A DNA stretch of 9,964 nt, from NCBI GenBank assembly GCA_051648405.1, contig JBOFFC010000040.1, positions 1-9,964 on the forward strand. Reading direction: 5' to 3'. Position 1 is the stretch's first letter, and each line of letters starts with the position of its first letter. The translations under genes and the position numbers were made by a program. This stretch comes from JBOFFC01 sp051648405. GTDB taxonomy: Bacteria > Planctomycetota > Planctomycetia > Pirellulales > Lacipirellulaceae. Shown here one piece after another: positions 1 through 5,118 of this stretch. The notes beneath the pieces were generated by a model, which saw nothing but the letters and a program-made list of their open reading frames with translations, made no database searches and was not told the DNA's origin.

Positions 1-27
1 CCGACGGCTGGCGCCGCCGGCTCGCCT
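1..27 (+). repeat. REP-like palindromic repeat, copy 1 (may continue left of the window)
   Basis: These 27 bases recur exactly, in inverted orientation, at 1895-1921. Bases 1-20 can fold on themselves: CCG-A-CGGC pairs with GCCG-C-CGG around a TGGC loop, with one A/C mismatch. In the other orientation that mismatch becomes a G/U wobble. A short, GC-rich, hairpin-forming intergenic sequence present more than once in 10 kb fits a REP/BIME-type dispersed element. Because the copy begins at base 1, its left boundary is unknown. Confidence 0.6.
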
Positions 28-69
28 CCATTCTGGAGAGCGATTTCGTGGCTCTTTTCTTCGGCGTGC

Positions 70-100
70 TTGCTACAACGCGGGGGACTGTGGCTAGACT
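70..100 (+). promoter_or_regulatory. Weak candidate promoter for the PEP-CTERM gene
   Basis: TTGCTA (70-75) and TAGACT (95-100) each match the sigma-70 consensus at four of six positions. The 19-bp spacer is longer than ideal. The sequence lies 60 bp upstream of the start at 160 and is the best match seen in 28-159, but it could be chance. Confidence 0.25.
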
Positions 101-159
101 AGCGGGCGTCGGCGATCCGCGTTCTCCTCTCGCGACCACTCGAGAAAGGCCTCGACCCA

Positions 160-1194
160 ATGACCCGCCACTTGCTGCTCGCCTCTCTGGCGGTGGCTCT
201 CGCCGCCGCTTCGGCCGCGGCTGCCCCCGTCACGTTAGATTGGGCCCACGTCGGCAACGCCGGAAATGCCCCGGATAGCCCGGACTCATTTGGCGACGCC
301 TACGGTGCCGTTGCGTACATCTACGCAATCAGCAAACACGAGGTAACGAACGCCCAGTACGCGGTATTCCTCAACGCCGTCGATCCGAGCGCTGCGAACG
401 CTCGATCGCTTTACAACCGCGCTATGGCAGGTGGCCTTGGCGGGATTGAACTGCGGCCGAGCTTCGTTGACGGAAGCAAGTTCTCCGTGAAGAGCGGCCG
501 AGGCCAGAATCCGGTGAACTACGTGTCGTTCTTCGACGCGATGCGGTTCGTCAATTGGCTGCACAACGGTCAGGGCGCGGCGGGATCGGCGAGCGGAGGC
601 ACAGAGACCGGCGTCTACACCGTCTCGAACGGAACCGGTGAAACTCGCGCACGGAATGCTCGCTTCTGGATCCCCAACGACAACGAGTGGTATAAGGCTG
701 CCTACCACGATTCACGCAGTGGCACCGCCGGCGCCTACTTTGACTTCGCCACCGGAAGCGATGCCGTGCCAACAAGCGATCGTCCTAGTGACAACCCGGC
801 AGCGGTGAATTACTACAACAACGACGGAATTGACAACGGCTTCAACGGCGGCTACGCCGTGAGCGGCACGACCACGCTTGGACCAGACCCGCTGACCGAC
901 GTCGGAGCCTACACGGCCGCGCGGAGCCCCTACGGTACGTATGACCAGAGCGGAAACGTCTGGGAATGGACTGAAGGCAACACTTCTGACCCGCTTTCCT
1001 TCTTCAGGAGCTTCCGCGGGGCTTCAATGGGGAACGCGGTGTTTGATCTGAGAGCTGCTTCAGCTTCGTTCCCAATCGGTGTAGTCGGATTTGAGGATGC
1101 GTACACCGGCTTCCGCGTGGCGACCGTCCCCGAGCCCGCCGCCGCGTTGCTCGCTTCGCTCGCAGCGATCAGCTTCGTCACCCGCCGCCGCTGA
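160..1194 (+). CDS. Secreted FGE/SUMF1-fold protein with PEP-CTERM anchor, lacking cysteines
   Basis: This 344-residue protein has a signal peptide (about residues 1-22, Ala/Leu-rich, ending AAAA-P). A formylglycine-generating-enzyme/sulfatase-modifying-factor fold follows (about 50-322), shown by KHEVTNAQY (59-67), NPVNYVSFFDA, the WIPNDNEWYKAAY segment, SGNVWEWTEG and the closing GFRVA. It ends in a PEP-CTERM tail: VPEP at 323-326, a short hydrophobic helix and a final RRR. In PEP-CTERM/exosortase systems such proteins are exported, sorted and processed. True FGE uses cysteines in its active site to oxidise a sulfatase cysteine; this protein contains no cysteine at all, so it is probably not an active FGE. 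A structural or binding role at the cell surface is an inference. The ATG at 160 is preceded by AAAGG (145-149). The gene looks less GC-rich than the core genes to its right. It converges with the toxin gene, 12 bp away. Confidence 0.88.
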   Translation: MTRHLLLASLAVALAAASAAAAPVTLDWAHVGNAGNAPDSPDSFGDAYGAVAYIYAISKHEVTNAQYAVFLNAVDPSAANARSLYNRAMAGGLGGIELRPSFVDGSKFSVKSGRGQNPVNYVSFFDAMRFVNWLHNGQGAAGSASGGTETGVYTVSNGTGETRARNARFWIPNDNEWYKAAYHDSRSGTAGAYFDFATGSDAVPTSDRPSDNPAAVNYYNNDGIDNGFNGGYAVSGTTTLGPDPLTDVGAYTAARSPYGTYDQSGNVWEWTEGNTSDPLSFFRSFRGASMGNAVFDLRAASASFPIGVVGFEDAYTGFRVATVPEPAAALLASLAAISFVTRRR

Positions 1195-1219
1195 CGCGGG
1201 CGCGCTTCACGGCGTCAGC
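1190..1219. terminator. Hairpin between converging genes, possible bidirectional terminator
   Basis: GCTGACGC (1190-1197) and GCGTCAGC (1212-1219) form a perfect 8-bp stem around a 14-base loop. The stem contains the stop of the PEP-CTERM gene, and the loop and stem contain the stop of the toxin gene. Neither strand has a following T-run, so intrinsic termination is uncertain. The position between two convergent genes is the main argument for this role. Confidence 0.35.
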
Positions 1220-1605
1220 CAGTCCTCGAGCCGCAGGCCGGGGATGCGGTCGAAGTGCTTCGTGTTGTGGGTGACGAGGGTCATGTCGCCGGCGATCGCG
1301 GTGCTGGCGATCAGCAGGTCGAACGGGTTGACCGTTAGGCCGGCCGCGCGGAGTTGGGCGCGCAGCACGCCAAAGGCCTTGGCCTCGGCGGTGCCGAACG
1401 GGACCACACGCACGTCGCGCAGCAAGTCGTCGATCTCGGCGGCGCGGGCTGTCGGGTCAGGCAGTAGCGCGGCGCCGGCGTGCAGTTCGGCGAGTGCGAT
1501 CGCCGGCAGGTAGAGGTTGCCCCCGTGCTGCACGAATCGGTGCATCAGCCCCGACGGGCGGCGCATGTGCGCCGAGACAATGTTGGTGTCGAGCAAGAAC
1601 GCCAC
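1207..1605 (-). CDS. vapC: PIN-domain ribonuclease toxin, VapC type
   Basis: This 132-residue protein has normal VapC length. The start is LLDTN with Asp6 in the first strand, Glu40 lies in the LAELHAG helix, Asp96 is in NPFDLLIAS, and TLVTHNTKHF (109-118) precedes the final helix. These are the usual PIN positions for the acidic metal-binding residues; the fourth, usually an Asp in TxDxxF, is Asn/His here, as in many VapC proteins. PIN toxins cleave RNA, often initiator tRNA or rRNA, when released from the antitoxin. The start is taken as GTG at 1605: it sits directly before the conserved AFLLDTN strand and has a GGGAG Shine-Dalgarno 8 bases upstream. The frame stays open further upstream into the antitoxin gene, but that extension is Arg-rich and unlike the family. 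Only 5 bases separate it from the antitoxin stop, so the two genes should be co-transcribed. Confidence 0.88.
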   Translation of the reverse strand: MAFLLDTNIVSAHMRRPSGLMHRFVQHGGNLYLPAIALAELHAGAALLPDPTARAAEIDDLLRDVRVVPFGTAEAKAFGVLRAQLRAAGLTVNPFDLLIASTAIAGDMTLVTHNTKHFDRIPGLRLEDWLTP

Positions 1606-1610
1606 GCGTG

Positions 1611-1838
1611 CTACTCCCGGTAGCTCGCCGACTGGCGGATCGCGTCCACCTCGGCGTCCAGCGCCGCGGCGCCTGGTAGCCCGGCCCACGCCCCCGCGGT
1701 CCGCGCGATCCCTTCGCCGGCGGCCGACGGCTTCACCCCGTCCGGCACCAGCACCTCGACCGTCGTACGCTCCGGCAGGTCTACCGGCATCACGGGGTGG
1801 AACGCGCCGTTCTCGTAGATCGCGTTGATTGCTTTCAT
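1611..1838 (-). CDS. DUF104 / AF2212-like antitoxin
   Basis: This is a small 75-residue protein. Its first 34 residues (KAINAIYENGAFHPV, then DLPERTTVEVLVPDG) match the short beta-strand domain of the DUF104/AF2212-like antitoxins, which accompany VapC-type toxins. The C-terminal half (from about residue 40) is Ala-rich and ends in a helix (LDAEVDAIRQSASYRE) that could wrap around the toxin. The ATG at 1838 has a good AGGAG Shine-Dalgarno. The open frame continues upstream for 40 codons, but that stretch crosses the REP-like repeat and is not conserved-looking. The gene precedes the toxin gene, in the usual antitoxin-first order. Autoregulation would be expected for the family. The antitoxin family does not have the AbrB/MraZ or ribbon-helix-helix look of classical VapB, so no vapB symbol is given. 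Confidence 0.78.
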   Translation of the reverse strand: MKAINAIYENGAFHPVMPVDLPERTTVEVLVPDGVKPSAAGEGIARTAGAWAGLPGAAALDAEVDAIRQSASYRE

Positions 1839-1869
1839 CGGGCTTCTCCTCTCGGGGGATCGCTTCCCT

Positions 1870-1890
1870 AGCTTACCACGCCGCGAAGCT
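1870..1890. promoter_or_regulatory. Small inverted repeat upstream of the antitoxin
   Basis: AGCTT (1870-1874) and AAGCT (1886-1890) form a short inverted repeat with an 11-base spacer, starting 32 bases before the antitoxin ATG. The antitoxin promoter should lie in this region, so this could be an operator for autoregulation. The arms are only 5 bp, so a chance occurrence is quite possible. Confidence 0.2.
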
Positions 1891-1894
1891 CCGT

Positions 1895-1921
1895 AGGCGA
1901 GCCGGCGGCGCCAGCCGTCGG
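1895..1921 (-). repeat. REP-like palindromic repeat, copy 2 (inverted)
   Basis: This is an exact reverse complement of bases 1-27. It lies in the 133-bp gap between the membrane-protein gene and the antitoxin. As plus-strand RNA, 1902-1921 folds into an 8-bp stem with one G/U pair and a 4-base GCCA loop. Bases 1895-1907 are also an exact inverted match of 1978-1990. Confidence 0.62.
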
Positions 1922-1971
1922 AGTGGTCGCGCCACGTCGAAGTCAACGCGTCCCGCACCGACTCCGACGAC

Positions 1972-2835
1972 TCACGTCGCCGGCTCGCCTTGACGCTCCG
2001 CGTCGTACTTCCGCAGCCTCGTCTGCAAGTCCCAGTGCATCCACAGGGCCAGCACTTCGGCGACCACGAACGTCAGCCAGACGCCCCACGGGAACCACCA
2101 CGTTGACTTCGTCTCGATCGCCTGGGCGATGAACGGCAGAAGGAAGCACCCGAATAGCGGCACGACCAGCCGCATCGCGCACCCCAGGCTCGCCCCCATG
2201 AACGGCGGGCCGTAGAGCCGCAGGTTCCGCAGGCGCTGAGGGAACTCCATCAGCGCGTTGGCGGCGGCCCACAGCATGGCCCAGTGGACCCGCGACTCGA
2301 CCACCGAACGGGCGAACCACTCGACGTCCCCCCACGCCTGCGTGACGAAGTCGGCGCCGGCGTAGCGCGAGCGGCCGAACTCGACCGCCGCGAAGATCGC
2401 CGGCAGCAGCCACCACAGCCTCAGGGACTTGCGGGACTCGTCGCGGAGGCCATGCATCCGCGTGATCGCGTACGCCACGGGGATGCTGACGATCATCACC
2501 ACGTACATCCCCAGGTAGGGGAGCAGCAGGTGCCAGGTGGTGGCGTCGCCGCGGGCGATCGCCCACGCCAGCAGGCCCATCGTGACGACGATCGACACCG
2601 CGCGCCAGGCGATCGCCGCGGGGGTCAATTCCCCCCCCTCGTTCTTCACCAGGTGGCGGGCGTCGGCGACCGACAGGTTCTGGACGAGGATCGAGCTATC
2701 CCGCTTCGCCGCAGGCCGACCCCCCGCAGGCGGAGTCCCCTGTAGCTTCGGTGGGGTCGCGCCGGGTTTCCCCTTGGAACCTTTGCGCTTCGACGCGGGA
2801 CCGTTGCGCTTCGGCGGGGGGAGTTCGAACGACAT
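1972..2835 (-). CDS. Unrecognised multi-pass membrane protein with basic N-terminal tail
   Basis: This 287-residue protein is not one I recognise. Residues 1-47 are a Lys/Pro/Gly-rich, probably disordered cytoplasmic tail (KRKGSKGK, then PPAGGRPAAKR). A short amphipathic stretch follows, SILVQNLSVADARHLVKNEGG in the protein. Hydrophobic segments lie at about 75-95, 103-124, 139-153, 218-240 and 246-267, with a less certain one at 183-197, which gives five or six membrane spans. The loop at 155-182 is acidic and aromatic. No catalytic motif is apparent. The ATG at 2835 has no clear Shine-Dalgarno; the leader on this strand is a long pyrimidine-rich tract (2836-2896). Transcription runs away from nusA, so the two genes are divergent. 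The coding strand contains a run of eight G (2631-2638) at residues 66-69. Its last codons contain a 13-bp fragment of the REP-like repeat. Confidence 0.8.
   Translation of the reverse strand: MSFELPPPKRNGPASKRKGSKGKPGATPPKLQGTPPAGGRPAAKRDSSILVQNLSVADARHLVKNEGGELTPAAIAWRAVSIVVTMGLLAWAIARGDATTWHLLLPYLGMYVVMIVSIPVAYAITRMHGLRDESRKSLRLWWLLPAIFAAVEFGRSRYAGADFVTQAWGDVEWFARSVVESRVHWAMLWAAANALMEFPQRLRNLRLYGPPFMGASLGCAMRLVVPLFGCFLLPFIAQAIETKSTWWFPWGVWLTFVVAEVLALWMHWDLQTRLRKYDAERQGEPAT
1978..1990 (+). repeat. Partial copy of the REP-like repeat inside a gene end
   Basis: These 13 bases (CGCCGGCTCGCCT) match bases 15-27 exactly and are the inverted match of 1895-1907. They lie in the last codons of the membrane-protein gene (coding GEPA). 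With the copy at 1895-1907 they could pair across a 70-base loop. The match is short and partly constrained by GC content. Confidence 0.4.
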
Positions 2836-3034
2836 GGGGAAGGACGGATCGAGTTAGGGAGAAAGGGAGACGGCGGAGAGACGAGGGGGGACGGTCGTTG
2901 GGCGGGTTCGGTCCGCTGCGGTCCCGCCATATCGACAGAAGACTCGCTCCGACGCTCTCCCCGCAAGTTCGGACCACCCTCCCCTTCATCCCCCCATCTC
3001 CTGCTCGTAAGCGTCAAGTGAAGTCCCGCTCAGC

Positions 3035-3064
3035 TTGACAGCACCGGCCTGCGCGGCGTAGGGT
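3035..3064 (+). promoter_or_regulatory. Candidate sigma-70-like promoter for nusA
   Basis: TTGACA (3035-3040) is a perfect -35 box. After an 18-bp spacer, TAGGGT (3059-3064) keeps the three most conserved -10 bases (T, A and final T). Transcription would start near 3071, about 155 bases before the nusA ATG and just ahead of the terminator at 3081. No better promoter is visible between the terminator and nusA. Confidence 0.4.
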
Positions 3065-3080
3065 TTTGGGCTTGAGGAGA

Positions 3081-3108
3081 AGCCGGCCCCCGGGCCGGCT
3101 TTTTCTTT
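3081..3108 (+). terminator. Intrinsic terminator in the nusA leader
   Basis: AGCCGGCC (3081-3088) and GGCCGGCT (3093-3100) form a perfect stem around CCCG, followed at once by TTTTCTTT (3101-3108). This is a textbook rho-independent terminator on the plus strand; on the minus strand there is no T-run. No plus-strand gene ends nearby (the nearest one upstream ends at 1194). It is therefore either an attenuator in the nusA leader or an insulator against read-through from upstream. Confidence 0.75.
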
Positions 3109-3141
3109 CGGGGGACCGCACCAGCGCGGCCCCCCCCTGAC

Positions 3142-3184
3142 GACAATCCGCAGACAATTCGACGACCCGACAACTCGACAACCC
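3142..3184 (+). repeat. Tandem 8-bp GACAAYYC repeats in the nusA leader
   Basis: Four adjacent 8-bp units, GACAATTC (3153-3160), GACGACCC (3161-3168), GACAACTC (3169-3176) and GACAACCC (3177-3184), fit a GACAAYYC pattern, with one unit outside the phase at 3142-3149 (GACAATCC). The array ends 42 bases before the nusA ATG. The RNA would be rich in A and C, poor in G and mostly unstructured, as expected for a ribosome standby site, a protein-binding leader or a rho-loading site. Confidence 0.6.
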
Positions 3185-3226
3185 GATTCACCGCGGCTCC
3201 CGGGCCGCCCGAGGCGAAAGAGCGCC

Positions 3227-4663
3227 ATGAACGCCCAAGAAATCCTCCGCATCGTCGACGCGATCCACCGCGACAAGAACATCGCCAAGGAGATTGTGTT
3301 CGAGGGGATCGAGCAGGCGCTCGTCTCGGCCCTCACCAAGGTCTACGGCGAGGAGGCAGAGATCATCGTCGCGATCGACCGCAAGAGCGGCGAGATCGAC
3401 GCCACCTGCAACGGCGAGAAGCTCGACTCGGAAGAGGTCGTGGGCCGCATCGGCGCCCAGACGGCCAAGCAGGTGATGATCCAGAAGATCCGCGAGGCCG
3501 AGCGCGACGCCCTCTACGAAGAGTACGACGACCTCGTGGGGCAGATGGTCAGCGGCATCATCCACCGCTACGAGGGGGCGGCCGCGACCGTGGCCCTGGG
3601 GAACGTCGAGGCGATCCTGCCGCGCAGCGAGCAGATCCCCGGCGAGACGCACCACGTCAACGAGCGGGTCCGGGCGACGGTCTACGAGGCCCGCAAGGCC
3701 GGCAGCCGCGTGAAGGTGATCCTCAGCCGCCGCTCGCCGGCGCTGGTGCAGCGGCTGTTCGAGCAAGAGATCCCCGAGATCGCCGACGGCGTGATCGAGA
3801 TCCGCGCCATGGCGCGGGAGCCCGGCTACCGCTCGAAGGTCGCCGTGATGTCGAGCGACGCCCGCGTCGATTGTGTCGGGGCCTGCGTCGGCGTCCGCGG
3901 CAACCGCATCAAGAACATCGTCGACGAGCTCGCCGGCGAGCGGATCGACATCGTCCGATGGGACGACGACCTCGAGATCCTGATCCCCAACGCCCTGCAG
4001 CCGGCGGAGGTCGATCAGGTGATCCTCTGCAAGATGCTCGGCCGGGCGATCGTGCTCGTGCAAGAGGACAACCTGTCGCTGGCGATCGGCCGGCGCGGCC
4101 AGAACGTCCGCCTGGCGAGCAAGCTCTCGGGCTGGGACATCGAGATCATGACCCAGGAAGAGCTGGCCGAGAACATCGACCGGGCGATCGGCGGTTTCTC
4201 GGCGATCGAAGGGCTCGAGCTCAGCGTCGCCGAGAAGCTCGTCGAGGAAGGCTTCCTCAGCTACGACGACCTGTCGATCATCGAGCCCGAAGACCTGATG
4301 GAGATCGGCACCCTGACCGAAGAGCAGGCCGCGGCGATCGTCGAGCAGGCCGAGTCGCTGGCCGAGAAGGCCGAGGCCGCCGCCGCCGAGGCTCGCCGGA
4401 ACAAACGCGAGCAGGACCGCATCGCCGCCGCCGACGCCGCCGAGGCTGAAGCGGCCGCCGTCGTTGAAGCCGCTGCCGCCGAGGCGGCAGCCGCCGCGGG
4501 CGAACTCGCCGAGGCGGACGAGCTAGTCGAGGCGGACGATTTGGCCGAAGCGGACGAAGCGACCGAAGCGACCGAAGCGGACGAACTTGCGGGTGAGTCC
4601 GACGAGCCCGAAGAGAGCGCCGAGGAGGGTCCGGCGGCGGACGAGGCCGACGACAAGGCCTAA
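3227..4663 (+). CDS. nusA: Transcription termination/antitermination protein NusA
   Basis: NusA (478 residues) binds RNA polymerase and nascent RNA and controls pausing, intrinsic termination and antitermination. The layout is canonical: polymerase-binding N-terminal domain (about 1-100), S1 domain (about 104-170), KH1 with VGACVG and GVRGNRI (217-228), KH2 with IGRRGQNVRLASKLSGWDI (287-305), and one helix-hairpin-helix-type C-terminal domain (about 322-375). A roughly 100-residue tail follows, first Ala/Glu/Arg helical and then acidic, with 18-bp repeats in the DNA. The usual DPVGAC of KH1 is DCVGAC (215-220) here. The ATG at 3227 begins the conserved MNAQEILRIVDAI-type start, with a weak GAGG at 3211-3214, 12 bases upstream. 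The gene leads the nusA-infB-rbfA cluster. The leader carries an intrinsic terminator, so expression may be autoregulated. Confidence 0.97.
   Translation: MNAQEILRIVDAIHRDKNIAKEIVFEGIEQALVSALTKVYGEEAEIIVAIDRKSGEIDATCNGEKLDSEEVVGRIGAQTAKQVMIQKIREAERDALYEEYDDLVGQMVSGIIHRYEGAAATVALGNVEAILPRSEQIPGETHHVNERVRATVYEARKAGSRVKVILSRRSPALVQRLFEQEIPEIADGVIEIRAMAREPGYRSKVAVMSSDARVDCVGACVGVRGNRIKNIVDELAGERIDIVRWDDDLEILIPNALQPAEVDQVILCKMLGRAIVLVQEDNLSLAIGRRGQNVRLASKLSGWDIEIMTQEELAENIDRAIGGFSAIEGLELSVAEKLVEEGFLSYDDLSIIEPEDLMEIGTLTEEQAAAIVEQAESLAEKAEAAAAEARRNKREQDRIAAADAAEAEAAAVVEAAAAEAAAAAGELAEADELVEADDLAEADEATEATEADELAGESDEPEESAEEGPAADEADDKA
4511..4591 (+). repeat. 18-bp in-frame repeats in the acidic tail of NusA
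   Basis: Units at 4511-4528, 4529-4546 and 4547-4564 follow the pattern GARGCGGACGAN(6). A 9-bp half unit (4565-4573) and a last full unit (4574-4591) follow. They encode EADELV, EADDLA, EADEAT, EAT and EADELA. The repeat keeps frame and lies in a disordered acidic region, so copy number could vary between strains without disrupting the folded domains. Confidence 0.7.
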
Positions 4664-4709
4664 CTCCGCACGATGTGCGGGGGGCAGAAACGACGAATCG
4701 AGCGAATCG

Positions 4710-4730
4710 ACCGGGGTTTTCCGGTGTTTT
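4710..4730 (+). terminator. Weak terminator-like hairpin after nusA
   Basis: ACCGG (4710-4714) pairs with CCGGT (4721-4725) around GGTTTT, and GTTTT follows. The 5-bp stem is short for an intrinsic terminator, so partial termination or none is expected. Confidence 0.3.
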
Positions 4731-4852
4731 CGCGCGGCGCCCCTCGCCGTGGCGGGTGTGCCGATGGCATACTGTGTGGTCTGTGCCGCATCGAGGGGAC
4801 GCCCCCTCTGGGCCGGAACCCGCGGAGCGGCAACCGGTCGGGCTTGCGGTCC

Positions 4853-4934
4853 AGAGCAACGTGATTCAGAGCCCAGAGCAACGTGATTCAGAGCAACGTG
4901 GCCCCGAGCAAAGTGGTTCAGAGCAACCTTGTGG
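4853..4934 (+). repeat. Tandem 15-bp repeat array upstream of infB
   Basis: The unit is AGAGCAACGTGATTC. Copies start at 4853 (exact), 4875 (exact), 4890 (last four bases differ), 4905 (three changes) and 4920 (first eight bases only). A 7-base partial duplication, AGAGCCC, lies between the first two. The spacing of the last four is exactly 15 bp. The array ends 184 bases before the infB start. The 15-bp period could place binding sites along the DNA, or give a repeated RNA motif; no known family is recognised. Confidence 0.75.
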
Positions 4935-5071
4935 AGGCGTGCGTAATGGTTTCGTGATCCCCGACAGCGCTCCGCGTGGTCGCGGGAGTCTTTCGACGGC
5001 GGTTGGCCGTTGAAGGGACTTCCCGCAAGCGCCGCCGGGGCACATCGCGAACCGCTCGCCCGCCGCAAGAG

Positions 5072-5091
5072 CGCGACCAACTTCGGTCGCG
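5072..5091 (+). promoter_or_regulatory. Hairpin just upstream of the infB ribosome-binding site
   Basis: CGCGACC (5072-5078) and GGTCGCG (5085-5091) form a perfect 7-bp stem with an AACTTC loop, followed by GATTTCTAG. It ends 14 bases before the GGAG of infB. It could act as a weak attenuator or as a leader structure affecting translation. Its function is inferred from position only. Confidence 0.35.
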
Positions 5092-5105
5092 GATTTCTAG
5101 TGTAC

Positions 5106-5109
5106 GGAG
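5106..5109 (+). promoter_or_regulatory. Shine-Dalgarno that fixes the TTG start of infB
   Basis: GGAG lies 9 bases before TTG at 5119. An in-frame TAG at 5098-5100 excludes any longer start, so the TTG is the only reasonable initiation codon for the conserved N-terminus. Confidence 0.75.
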
Positions 5110-5118
5110 ATTCGAGTT

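Larger units (their letters stand above)
2836..3226. other. Divergent intergenic region between membrane-protein gene and nusA
   Basis: This 391-bp stretch has no convincing gene. The part next to the membrane-protein gene (2836-2896) is almost all purine on the plus strand, so the minus-strand leader is pyrimidine-rich. Bases 2958-3000 are a pyrimidine-rich tract on the plus strand. Bases 3035-3184 hold the nusA leader elements listed separately: a possible promoter, an intrinsic terminator and an 8-bp repeat array. No tRNA T-arm motif was seen, and there is no rimP, which sits upstream of nusA in many bacteria. Confidence 0.7.
4664..5118 (+). other. Long nusA-infB intergenic region
   Basis: This 455-bp gap in a gene pair that is usually tightly spaced has no convincing gene. 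It contains a hairpin directly after the nusA stop (CCGCAC 4666-4671 with GTGCGG 4675-4680, no T-run), a weak terminator-like hairpin at 4710-4730, an isolated extended -10-like TGGCATACT (4765-4773) without a -35, the 15-bp repeat array, and a hairpin before the infB Shine-Dalgarno. Short plus-strand open frames cross it but look non-coding (Arg/Gly/Pro-rich, overlapping one another). Confidence 0.65.

Noticed and set aside
1..1921. An insertion sequence or transposon bounded by the 27-bp inverted repeats
   Set aside because: There is no transposase or integrase between them, no target duplication is visible, and the repeats fold on themselves, which fits REP elements better.
3081..3108. The terminator belonging to the membrane-protein gene
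   Set aside because: That gene is on the minus strand and starts at 2835, so its transcript runs the other way; the T-run is on the plus strand only.
2836..3226. A tRNA or stable RNA gene before nusA, as metY precedes the operon in enterobacteria
   Set aside because: No cloverleaf with a T-arm or CCA end was found; the only strong structure is the terminator at 3081-3108.
3188..4063. A 291-codon minus-strand frame opposite nusA
   Set aside because: The composition is dominated by Asp/Leu/His/Val without motifs, and it covers conserved NusA domains on the other strand.
4853..4934. A CRISPR-like array
   Set aside because: The repeats are 15 bp and directly adjacent, with no unique spacers and no cas genes nearby.
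4675..5013. A 112-codon plus-strand frame containing the 15-bp repeats
   Set aside because: The 15-bp period keeps any frame open, so openness is not evidence. There is no Shine-Dalgarno and no conserved composition, and other frames overlap it.
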